64,000 nucleotides of DNA from the NCBI GenBank assembly GCA_958496175.1, contig OY292275.1:15686001-15750000 (forward strand), written 5' to 3'. Positions within the stretch are counted from its first letter, which is position 1. Each line of letters starts with the position of its first letter. Of the stretch, positions 1 through 11,517 are shown in pieces. A program made the position numbers and the translations under genes. The DNA comes from Sisyra terminalis. Taxonomy: Eukaryota > Arthropoda > Insecta > Neuroptera > Sisyridae. The notes beneath the pieces are model-generated. The model was not told the origin of the DNA. It did not search any database and was given only the letters and a program-made list of their open reading frames with translations.

Positions 1-3000
1 TTCAATTTGGCTTAAAAACTACCCTAATTTTATTGTTATAACACAGGCCTTAGGGCCTCACCTTACGAAGTCGCATCGCAAAAATTGATGAAAATGATTG
101 TAATTTTTCCTACATTTTTTTCCGTGTACAAAAAAAAAACGAAAACCTCATAGGATAAGCTTGTGATAGTAAGTCCATTCCTCTGAATTCAAACTCGAGT
201 TTTTAAATATTTTGGGATCTATGAAAACTAGTTATAGAATTTTAATGAATATACCTTTTCTTAAAGTTACTCTCTTTCTTAATATTATTAATCTTTTAGC
301 TGATCTTAAACGCTAAATGTCACTCTTAACGAGAGAAAGATGTATACATTTATACAGTTCATTTAGAAGCTTAAACTCAGTTTTACATCTCAATTAAATG
401 TAATTGCAACTTCTTAAGAAAATTTATGCAACTATGCAATTGTAAAATTTAAGTTAGAAGTAACTGTTCAAATTAAAATAACTACCAGAGCATATATATC
501 AGTACAACGATAAAAAAATAAAAAAACGACGTATTTCTGAAATTTTCAACTTTAAAGAAACGTATACTTTAAATAAATGTACTTATGAAAAAGGTTTTTT
601 TTTTTGAACGAATAAAAAAACATCTATGATATAATAGAATGAAAAGGAAAAATAATGCCAATATGAAATATCTATTAGTTTCGGTTGCATTTGATCGAAG
701 ATCAAACTTGGGTGTATGAAATATATATAGTACCTAGATATTAACTCTCGGCTGTGTTGTGGTTTGGGCATAGTATTACGTATATTAGGAAATATCTGAG
801 CATTTCATGATACCATCACCAGTTATATTAATTTAAAGTAAAAGTTGGTAAATTTGTTCGTAACCAAACTATCACTAAAAATATCGATAAAAAAATTTAA
901 TTAAGAACTCAAAATTAATATAGAGTCACATACAATGATTCCAATAAGATAAAATCATAAATATCGAAAAACAATTCTAAAGGAAGATAGAAGGGTGGGA
1001 AGAAGGTGAAGGATTACTCGAAAACTTGGGGGTACACGAGAAAGTATAATAAACTTTATTCACGGTAATATTTATTCTTTATTATTAATAAATATTAATC
1101 AATACTGATGATTTATGAAATAAGAATTAGTAACAATTTAAGGTAAAATTAAAAACAATTTTCTGAAGGTGGTTTTAGTTGTTACAGCAAAGAAGTTTTT
1201 TCATTGTTTTCATGTTCAATTTTTACATACGGCTCTCAAAAATACCGAGAATTCCAAAAGCTCAAAAATATCTGAGGCAATGGGTTCAAATTTCAATCGA
1301 AAGCTCAACAAAACAATAGGTTTTTGTATAGGCAAATGACGCTTTAAAATTATTCAGGATAAGGCGCTCATGCTCAAAAGGGATGCATTCCTCATAAAAA
1401 CATCGATATTAGAAAATCGATATTTTTAAAAATTAAACATGGACGTTTAGGAACGATTTATCGATTTTCTTTTAATAACAATATACCGTCTTGTGAACAG
1501 CTTCAGTTTATACTCTAACGTCGATAGATTACAATATACCCTGACCTAACCTACCGTAAGTTAATAATCTCACGCATTATATTATTAACTGACGAAGTAA
1601 TATTAAAAATAAATCATTTATGTTTGTTTACAATAATAATTTTAATTATAGAAATTATAAAGGTGGAATATTGTTGATGAATATTCTGGATTTAAGGCTT
1701 GTCTTGAATAGTTCTGAAGCGCAAATGAAATTTCAACCGAAATTTGTATCCAGTAGCACAATTTTTATGGGATTTTCTTGGAAAAAATAAAGGCGCACAG
1801 TTAATATTTTGAATTTGGTCCTGCGTTATTGAATTTGGTGCCGTTGATTTATGAAAATACTTTATTTGAAACATTTTGATGTTAAGAGTTCAGTAAAAGA
1901 GTTGTTGGATTTTTACTTTCGGATTCTCCTTTATATACTTTTTCATACCGACGATTTGCGTATACAAATCAATACATTAAAAGTCAGAAATACTGGGCAG
2001 ATTCATGTTGTTTTATTAATAATTCCATTTACTTAACGTTTTTTCAAATAAAGTTAAAATTAATACGTAATACGCTTAGTTTGGATTACATTTAACCTAT
2101 TAATGAGGTTTTATTGGTACACCACTTCTCTTTAAATATTTATAATATATAATTTATAATCTATTTATAATATGAATTGAGATAAATTAATGAGATTGTA
2201 ATAAATTTAAACACGAAAATAGAAAATAGTTAATTCTTAATAGAATTTTTAAACATTTATTTACGAAGGAAAGTTAAGTAGTAAATTAGCACTTCTCTTA
2301 TTTTATTTGCTTGCAACTCTAACATTTCTATAAACTACACCAAATTACAACTTTTCTGAAAAATTAAAGTCTTTATGAATTAAAATTCAATCTTTTTTTT
2401 TAATGTTTTAATTTAATAGAAATTAAAATAAGAACATTTATTTTTGGCGGTAATTTTGTTTTGAAATAGATTTTTCAATAAATATTTTAAGAGATAACGG
2501 TAGATCAATTTATAAATAAAGATCACCGAGCTAAAAATGGTGATTGAGAATAAAGCGCCAGAGTATTTTCTCAAAGAAAAATTAACCTTTAAGCTCATAC
2601 CTTCTTTTATCCAGCGTAAAAATAGACCTTTTTTATCGGTTGCCGTAAATCGTAAAGCTTTTCTAAAGTAAAATATTTGTAAGGAAATTATTAACGATTT
2701 ATCTTAAACTTAAGTAAAGCAGATAAACACAACAAAAAATGAGATAAGAGCAAAGGAAAAATTTAGAAGCTACGAAAATGAATACAAAGTGTTTATAAAA
2801 GGATTTACAGGAATATTTTATGAGAAGCAGAAAATATTTATTCAGTTTTTGTTGCTTTTATTTCATCCCTTTCTTAGTCTTCGTATGTAAAACTGTTATA
2901 AAATATTTTTTGAATGGAAGAAAAATTTATAGTTAGTACCTATCCGTGATTAGTTTAAAATAGTTTATTTTTCATTGTCATACCTTATTAAGTTTCATTC

Positions 3001-6000
3001 AAACCGTATGTGCCGCCCCCGCATTTGCTTCTTTTATTTAAATTTAAATTTTAACACGGTCGCATCTAATTCCTTACCTAGTTTTTTTCTCTTTTACTCC
3101 GATTCGAGTCGCAGAATTACGTTGGCTTCTTCTTTTGTGTCATTTTCTGTTTTTATACCTACGGGCAGTTAAATTTAACGTTCCGTTTATATTATGATCA
3201 TGTTAGAAATGAACAAGGAGGACACATGTGACCTGCTAATTATTTTCGTCAGAAATGACGATGACGAGGATGATACATCTATGCGAAAAGAGGACGTGTG
3301 GAATGATTGGCACCAAGAGAAAAAGTCTGACCAATTCGACTAGTAAATGTGCGAAAAAGAAAGCTTTTAATGGGAACGATGGGGGTTATTGGGGGCGAAA
3401 TGGGATACAATGTGTGTGACACATCGTGTAAGCGATGAAAGATGCAAACAATTCGCTAATTCATCACAGCGGAAAAAGGAACGGTGGGAGCTCTTTATTT
3501 TTTTAAACCACTTTGCGATCACTTGGACTCGGATCGTAATGTACAGCTGTTGCATTAGTCAGAAAATTGGGATAGGAACAAATCGTGATGACCATGAAGA
3601 GACGGAACGAAAAGGAAAGGAAACGCGAAAAAAATTTGCACATCAAAAATCCAATTATCTCGACGAGTGTGCCACATTTTTTGAGTACAAGTCATTAGAG
3701 AAAAAATTCACTCATTTCAAGCCAATTTTTTCAATTGACATTTTTGTAGAGCAAAAACTAAATGGCATTTTATATCACCACTTTATGTAATAAGCTGATG
3801 TTGGCAGACTTTTTTTGCAGTACAGTATTCTTAAAGGGTGTCTTAAGATTAATAATTTGCTTGTTTTCGTTTAATGTACTTCTAAATGGGCAAAAAATAA
3901 TAAAAGGCTACATATAAAAACGTATTTGCTCAATCCAACAGGGTTATACTATTCATTTTAATGAAGCTTTTACTCAAACTAAAATAGACCTATTTCGTCT
4001 CATATTTAAGCTTTTATACTAACCTATTGATTAAAAGTGTTTTTGAATTCGATCATAAAAATACTAAAATGTGTATATACCCATTAAATCTGTATTAATA
4101 ATTTGATGAACACAAATTCAAAAATAAGTTCTATACAATCCTAGATTTTATAAAATTCAAAAATTTATTAATGCTCTATTTGGTTTTACTTCAATTAAAA
4201 TATTACTGCAATGCTAATTAACAAATCTCCCTGAATTACTTGAACGTTATGAAACTAATAAATAACCATGGATTATTTTCAACGAATTCATTATTACGAT
4301 TAATTAGTTGATCTCCATGATGTACAGTATCGAATTCTTTTAAACTTCAGATTTGGGGTTAATATTTTCACATTGAACTTTAATATTTTGAATTAAACGT
4401 CATATTTTTAATGAATTCTCTAACTTTATTATTTAGTACTAATATATATTAACTTACTTTTACTGAATCCAAAGCTCTCACGGAATCCGTTTTTATTTCG
4501 CTTCTATTAGCGCTTTATCGAGGTGAATTTCGGCACCCCAGTTTACTATCAATGACAATGCATGAATCCGCCGTAAAATTTAATAAACACTAAGTATTTC
4601 TACTTAAATTAAATATTTATCGTTGAAGAAAATTATGATTGCCTACTTTCACAGGCGTTTGTAAAAATGAGTCAATTTAATGAAAATCAAAAAGGCAGTT
4701 GAAATAAATGACAACAATTAGTTAGTTCAAATTTGAGACGGATTGACAAAATTGATATTGATAAAAATTATTATGATTTTTTAGCTAGTTTAAATACGAT
4801 TTGGGTTAGTTACTATTCCGTGGTAAAATGTATTGAATACCTCTCTATTTTTTTCATAATGATACCAATATTATATGCTTTATGGGTGAGTAAATAAATG
4901 TAAAATTTCATAAAAATCGATAAATCCATTCGTGAGTGAAAAACAGTATCGAAAATTCATCTTCTTCTTGTGGTACCTATCGAATGCGGATAATAGCTTA
5001 CCTTACTTTTTATACTACTGCTTAAAATAAGCCGACCGTTTTACTATTTTTATTGTATTTATTCCGTAGATTTTTTAACCAGGAGCTCTTCTTCTGCTGA
5101 CGTTTCTTCCTTTGTATTTTTCCTTGTATAATGAGTTGAATTATGCAGAAGTTTACGGTTGAAGTATTGCTCATCCAAAGTTAAAGAAAGTTCAAAAATG
5201 AAATATTAATTTTGGACTAAAAATTTAAATATACAGTCTGTGTCAAGAAAGTATTGATATAAAAACTGATAACTTAATAAAAAGAATTCATAAGAATATT
5301 GAATATAGCAATCAAACAACAATCGTTTGGTAGTTAGGTTGCAGACCCCGTAAATTGTGTTGAGCACAAGAGAGTAATTATACTTCCTTATTACATTGTA
5401 CTCAATTGGAAAAATGCCAAAAATTTGTCAACATTATCAGCACACCTTATGCGCCTAAGATCAGAAAAAAATTAGCATTTTCATTTATGATGCGTATGAA
5501 TTGTTAGTATCTTAGTTTTTCTCCGACGAGTTTTTCTTTCCGAAAGTTGTTTTAAGAAAATGCCACAAAATTGCCTTTTAAAAGACCATGATTAATCGTA
5601 TAAGTTAACATTTAATTGCTTTTAATGGATTGATCTTAACAATTTTAATGAATACTATAAAAAGACCCAAGACTTATGTTTTTTACCTTATATTATAAAG
5701 CAAATCACATCAAAATTCAACAAATGTAATGATAACTCATTGGAATGCAATTGACTGATGAAATAATGTAAAGTTTATTTTTTTTCTTTTTTCGAGAAAA
5801 AGAAACCTGAGGATAACCGAGTAGAGTATAATGTTATTAGAAAATTAATTGTACTACTAAAAAATCCAATGTTTGGATTCTAAATCCGGCCAACTTTAGA
5901 TTCAAGTTCAAGAATCAAGTTTCGACTTATGAGTTAGAAAAAGTCTTCAGCCTGCATACCGCATCAACTCACCTAATGTTATCGTACTAGTTGTAGCCCC

Positions 6001-8617
6001 AATAGTTTTAGATCTTTGTTTTTTTCGATTCATTTATGAATAATAACCACTGAGATATATTGCTAGAGTGAACGTGATCCATAAGCCCAAGGTAAAACTC
6101 AAATAGTAATTTCCCCTCAATTTGCCGAGTCTTCGTACCCTTACAGTATAATTGTACAAAATATATTCTTTCAGTTTTTTAGATACATATGGAAATAGAA
6201 CATATAGAGCAAAATGGGATAGTTCTAACGATGGTCACAAAAAAACGCTGATTTAAAAAAAATAAGATAGTTAGGGTCCGATGGCATTCATTATATTTTA
6301 GACAAAATTATGATCAGGTTCGCTCTAATCATACAGCTCAGTGGTAATAACTGGTATCGAAATACTATTCTAGCAGTATATATACGCGATAATGATAATA
6401 TCGATAAAATCAAATTCTAATTGAGAATTTCAAGATTATATAACTCTTAAAGGTAGTGAATTTTAATATTTAGTACTTGCCCACTTTATATTTAAAAAAA
6501 TCTAAATATGAATTTTGTGATACTTGATGCTATTAGCTATCATCTTTATAGTTTTAGTTTTTAAAAAGCTAGTTAAAACTGTAAGAAAAAATTATTCAAG
6601 TAGATTACAACATGATCGTGGAAGAAAGGGGTAAATATGTCATTTAAACACCCGAAGAAAGATTCATCAGATTGCAGCGGCAACATAATGCAGACAACTA
6701 TAGATTATTCCAAGATACTTTTATTGATCATTCTCAAAGATATACTCATTACTATGACAACAAAAGATTAGTGCCATTGCAATTTTGTTGAAACAAAATA
6801 ATAAAAGCTTTCCACTAGCGTTACTAATGCCATTTATATACTAGTTTTTCATTTGATATTTGACAAATTGGTTTGCATATTTAAAATAAATACAATTGGT
6901 TTTAATTGAATATTTGTAGCATGGTTCAAACTAAAATAAATTTAAAAATATATTTTCCTTTATATTAAAATTATAGTTTTGGGATGAAAAGCTTAGTAAA
7001 TAGTGTGAACAATTTCGGGATAGAAGAACCAATTAATTAAAACCTATTTGCTGCTCGGTTTTATTGGTTTCAAAGAAAAAGGTCATTATTCCAATTTATT
7101 TCTCACCCCCTCTGTTATATTGAACGACGTTGGTACCAAACCATTTAGAGAACATGTCTCGTTCACCACGCAAATGAAGAAAAACAAGGCATTCTAGGAC
7201 TGATAGAAAAAAATAAATTTCCAATAACGTGAATGCCGTCGCTTTGTTCAATTCGATTCTGAGGCATCGGAATTTAATAGCCTCGAGTTGAAACAGGACG
7301 CGGAAAGGGACAGGGACGCGAAATGGTGACAACATTGGCAACGGGATACGAATGTAATTGTGTGAAATAGGAATCGTAATCAAGTTTATGGACTTGTCCT
7401 TGCAAACTCGTCATTCTAACCTCCCTCGTACTTAATATCTCACCCCGTGAAGCCTCAGCTACTAATATCTGCCTTTTAATAGAAAAATTCAGACGCTAAG
7501 CTTGTTTTCAACATTAGCAATTCAAAATAATTGTTTTGTCTTTATGAGATGTTGAGGAGGAGAAAATTAGTAGTGCGCCAATGATGTTTGTTATTTGTTC
7601 TAAGATATGGTGCTTTTTTTAGTAAGTTCATGTTATTTGTTTTATTATCATTCCATCGATATAAAAATCGGTTATATACTCATACATATAAAGATGATTC
7701 CTTCAGGAATTTCTCATCATTTCACTCATACAGGTGGTTTTTTGTCCGTCGCACTGTCTTCTTTCGATAAGCGAAAAAAAAACAACTTCATATTGAATTC
7801 TTGGCTTTTTTTGAATAATAACGCGATTATTTTCATTTTCTCTCGGCTTTGTCCATAAATCATTGAAAAATTCAGCGGAGATAAGTCTCAGGAGTATCCA
7901 GCAAAGTGTAAACGAAAGGGTGAGATATCTGACGGTGAGCGTGGAAAGAAAGAAAAACGCAATATCATTCCGGATATTCTGGAGCGTCATCTTTAAAACA
8001 TGAATCCACATAGAACATGGTGGTCGGAAATTAGAAAAGCTTAGATTTAAAATGTCTACGTACCTTGATATTGTTATGCAGTATCAAAAGCTCGTTTACA
8101 CTGATAATAATTTAAAACGGATGAAGTTTGTTTTGGGAGAATGTTTTAAATATTTGAATTTTTTAATTTGGTTTTACGTTGAATTATGTATTTACAAATG
8201 ATGTATCAGGAAGAGTAATAAAACGAAAAGAAAAATGTTTTCGATTTTTTGAATTGTTTGAGGAAAGTATGTGAGGCTAGAGATATTCGGTGTATCATGA
8301 AATTACAGTTGTATGAGGTTTTATGAAGTTTTCGCTGTATAAAATACTTCCATAATTTATTTTAGTCTCTATTCCAGAATTAAGCTTTTCGTGTTGTAAA
8401 TATTTTTTTTATTTTTTAGATATTTTTTTTTACATTACATAACATACATATTTGTACATCTGAATTTGAAATATTGATTTAATATAATGAATTACCACTA
8501 AGATTTTTATCGAAAAAAAAGACTGATGCCGAAAAGAAGTTTAACATAACTTGCTGACGCAAAATTACTTCCTGTTTTCACTATCATTTAAAATATTGTA
8601 AGTATTTTTAAAATATA
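1..8617. other. AT-rich non-coding stretch, no recognisable gene
   Basis: I see no exon of a known family on either strand. The longest open frames (about 133 codons at 3389-3790 on +, 95 codons at 7096-7383 on -, 102 codons at 7703-8011 on -) lie in locally GC-richer patches. They have low-complexity, unfamiliar translations and no splice or domain context, so I treat them as chance. A Tc1-like terminal motif may occur near 5233 but no partner end was found. The rest is short A/T runs. Confidence 0.5.
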
Positions 8618-9502
8618 TTAGGTGTACCCGAAAGTAATTTCGTTTTTTAAATTTACAAGTAAAACGCAAAATTTTTTTACAACTTTTGATTTTAAATCAA
8701 TGATATAATCAGCTTCAATAGTATCAATGTTTTGACATCAAGTGTATAAATTTTTAAAACCAAATAAGTAAAAATCAATCCATTATTTAGGAAAATATCA
8801 AAAAAATACATTTTTATCTATGTTAAGCTTTAAATTTTTTACCACTTGGTAAATGTTGCAACGATTAAAATAAATAGAAATCCGATGGAATAACTTTAGA
8901 CAATTATAGTGGGTACGATAATATCATCCCTCCTTGATTTATTAGTTTTTTTTCTGCAGAGGAGTCTTTCATTACCGTGTTGCTGCATAAAATTTTCCCT
9001 GTTAAAAGTTCTTTGGGTCTTTCGGGTATTTGGATATTCGACCAAAATTGATTAGGGATATTTGATAGCTCTTCGACTGTCTGAATTGGATTTGGAACCA
9101 CTTCTTCCTTTGTCATCTTATTGGTTACTTTTTTTCATTTTTTTGTTGGTACTAGTTAAAGAAATGAAAATTATAGAATTTGAACTTAAAAAAACCCATT
9201 TGGCGTTTAATAACATCTAATGCGCTTAGATAAACATTGAAAATATTTTTATTATCAACTTTGCGTTGTTACTCTGTGAAATTCGATCAACAAACAATAC
9301 CGAAATTGTATGAATTTGGAATTTTAGTCTTACCATTTCAATATAGAATTCGAAATAAGAAATATTTTGTCATTTTTGTAAGAAAATAAGTCCCTCTAAT
9401 CATAAAATATCTTTAGTACTACTTTAATATAACTTACAAGCAGATATATGACAATTGAATGGTTAGAGGTTTAATGGCAAAATTTCTTTCCGGTACACCA
9501 AA
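8618..9502. mobile_element. 885-bp mariner-type element with TIRs and TA duplication
   Basis: The left end reads TTAGGTGTACCCGAAAGTAA and the right end, read on the - strand, TTTGGTGTACCGGAAAGAAA. These are imperfect terminal inverted repeats of about 25 bp, and both are flanked by TA (8616-8617 and 9503-9504). That is the Tc1/mariner hallmark. The interior has no recognisable transposase, so the element is non-autonomous or heavily decayed. A 70-codon open frame on the - strand (8904-9116) does not resemble mariner. Age: the two ends differ at several positions. Confidence 0.6.
8904..9116 (-). CDS. Unidentified 70-codon ORF inside the 885-bp TIR element
   Basis: The frame starts MTKEEVVPNPIQTVEELSN and ends GGMILSYPL. 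It has balanced, soluble-looking composition (Glu, Pro, Asn, Lys), unlike the Phe/Tyr/Ile-rich translations typical of chance frames in this AT-rich DNA. It matches no mariner motif that I know. It lies wholly between the inverted repeats, so it may be a piece of host or foreign coding sequence carried by the element, or a chance frame. No signal peptide, membrane segment or catalytic motif is visible. A chance ORF remains quite possible. Confidence 0.2.
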   Translation of the reverse strand: MTKEEVVPNPIQTVEELSNIPNQFWSNIQIPERPKELLTGKILCSNTVMKDSSAEKKLINQGGMILSYPL

Positions 9503-9652
9503 TAGAAAAATTTATTTTTTGGTACGTTTAAAAATATTTTTTTTATTTTACTAGCAAAAATATGCGCAACATTCCCATGAATCACTGATAATAAAAATAG
9601 CAATTATTGTTAAAACATTAACTTGTTGCTTTATTTTTTAGGATTCTGAATT

Positions 9653-10087
9653 ATGTGTTCTATATTTTATGATAAATCTATTTTTAATAAAAATCACACT
9701 CAATTAAATGCTTTCAATATCACACAAGTGAACATATACATAGGTACACCAGAATATGTTTCTAATCTCAAAAATAAATTTTATTGTGTAACGTTTAAAT
9801 TGAACGAAAACATCGTACTTGCCCAAGTATACCAATTGCGCTCCTCATATAATTTAATTGAGGTCACGTTTAAAGAAGTTGCAAATTTTCACAAAATCAT
9901 TTGTCAATTTGAAACGAAAATTAATGATTATTTCTGCAGCCAAATAGACGAGCGATGCGCTCATTGCGCCTTTTTCCCAAATCTTAGTGTGATAGGTGGC
10001 AAAGAATGCCACGTTTCCGTCATAATGTCGTACACTAATTGCTCGAAAATTCCCTCTGTTTGTGTAACCTCAATTTTGATCGAATAA
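9653..10087 (+). CDS. Unidentified 144-codon ORF (orphan)
   Basis: This is the longest frame in the window that does not look low-complexity. It starts MCSIFYDKSIFNKNHTQLN and ends with a Cys-rich tail (CSQIDERCAHCAFFP, then single cysteines in GGKECHV, YTNCSK and SVCVTS). A 435-bp open stretch is unlikely by chance at this A+T content. No signal peptide or transmembrane segment is obvious. A T-rich tract ending in TTAG lies just before the ATG (9640s), so it could also be a terminal exon. It sits 150 bp right of the 885-bp TIR element. I do not recognise the family. It may be a fast-evolving gene, a domesticated or decayed transposon gene, or an accident. Confidence 0.35.
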   Translation: MCSIFYDKSIFNKNHTQLNAFNITQVNIYIGTPEYVSNLKNKFYCVTFKLNENIVLAQVYQLRSSYNLIEVTFKEVANFHKIICQFETKINDYFCSQIDERCAHCAFFPNLSVIGGKECHVSVIMSYTNCSKIPSVCVTSILIE

Positions 10088-10939
10088 TTTGATCAAAATG
10101 AAGTAACTAGTATGGAGATTTATTAGTCTCAGCCGGGGCCGTTAGAAGAAAATTTACTCATCTAAATCTCATGATAATCCGCTGTGGAAATTGGAGGTTT
10201 CTTCCAACAAACTGACAATCATGAGCGAGAGAGACCTCACTTTTGGCATCTGACTATCTAACTTGGCTTTCAAGAAAACATTTTACAAAAAACTGCATAA
10301 ATATGGAGCAGGGCTGTTCTAAGAGAAATGCGACTTTAAACAACTAGCTTATGCATAGTTTTATTGCTGATACATTGATACATTAGTGCTTCCTCATTTT
10401 CGTTATATTAATTAAAATAAAATAATATTCTAATTGCCCCCTGTATTTACTAACAATTTCATTAATAATATCCTTCTTTAACAATTAAACTGACCCCTAG
10501 AATCACTTGTGTTGATTTGCCTTTCTTTACCATGACTTCACACGGAGCGATATACCAAAACCAATAATTTACCCTTTTTGACTGGAAATGTAAAAATGGA
10601 ATAGCATATTAAAATATTTAAACTTTGCATTAAAGTATATTTGTTTTCATTGAGCTTTTAAAATTTTAAAATTCAAGATCATAGTTTAAGTTTAAGCCAA
10701 AGTCATATGTAAACCCTGTGCTCTAAACTAGATTAATTTTGTGAATCAAGGTATTTTATTAATATATATTTAAATATATTTAATTATTTATAACAATATC
10801 TCTTAGAATATTTATCATATTTAGAAATTTTGAGTTAGTTATTATTATTTAATTACAAATATTTTATATGATCTATATTATATGTATATTATTATAGTTT
10901 TCAAATTTATGTATGATTGACATATTTTGTAATTATTTT

Positions 10940-11050
10940 AATTTGTTATAGAAGCCTGAGGAAGTTACTATTAGTAACGAAACGTAGCTAATTGAATAAT
11001 AAAAATATTAAATAAAAAATAAAAAACAAAAAGATCTTAAATAACCTGAA
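10940..11050 (+). mobile_element. Penelope-like element end with hammerhead-like motif (copy A)
   Basis: The sequence shows CTGAGGA (10956-10962), a perfect 5-bp hairpin GTTAC/GTAAC (10964-10968 and 10974-10978, loop TATTA), then GAAA (10979-10982) and the palindrome ACGT followed by AGC. This order (CUGANGA, stem II, GAA, A-C-G-U, cleavage-site H) is that of type I hammerhead motifs of Penelope-like elements, where the tiny stem III is expected to work as a dimer. GC before the core can pair with GC after it (stem I). One extra A between CUGANGA and stem II is unusual. An A/T-rich tract precedes it and an A-rich tail follows. Confidence 0.5.
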
Positions 11051-11404
11051 TTGTCTTCTTATTTAAAAAATATAAAAGCTGAGATCTGAATTTTATCATC
11101 TATTAATACTATGAGGAACAACAGGCTATATTGGAAGCGGAATCCGGATTTTTTAAAAATAAGATTAGTCATAAAAAATTGTTAACCTAGTTCTCACATT
11201 AATGTATTAATATTTTCAATTTTATTGAGATTGAAATTCAGTTGTAAAACTTCAAGTAATATTGAGTAAATTAGTGGTTCTGGTTAGTAGGCAGCAACCT
11301 ACTCAACCTAGTGTGTAAGCACTGCTCTATCTTTGGAATAAGTAAAACGCCAAACTTTAATTGTCTCTTTATATATGTTAAGTATCATATTAATGATCAA
11401 AGCT

Positions 11405-11517
11405 AATAGCAACTCTAGGGTTATTAAAAATTCGTATAATCGAAAAATATCGAAAATTTGCTTCCGGAGTTCCAACACTTCCCAGTTTTGGAGTGGTCAC
11501 CTTGACCACTAGTAGAC
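11405..11517 (-). repeat. tRNA-derived SINE, degenerate copy
   Basis: Read on the - strand it shares with the copies at 18.07 and 57.07 kb the head CTACTnG, the segment TGACCACTCCAAAAC, the AAATTTTCGATATTTTTCGA stretch and the tail CTAGAGTTGCTA. The box A region is deleted and box B is mutated, so it is not transcribable. The order of the shared blocks is the same as in the other copies, which supports common descent from one tRNA-derived family. Confidence 0.6.

Noticed and set aside
3389..3790. 133-codon open frame on +
   Set aside because: The translation has no recognisable domain, and another frame overlaps on the opposite strand. No splice or promoter context was seen; composition effect is more likely.
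5233..5480. Tc1-like terminal motif (CTGTGTCAAGAAAGTATTG) with a nearby MPK start
   Set aside because: No matching inverted end was found and the frame after the MPK is broken at once with no Tc1 motifs.
6328..6350. GCTCAGTGGTAATAACTGG as tRNA box A
   Set aside because: No box B follows at usable distance and no second copy was seen.
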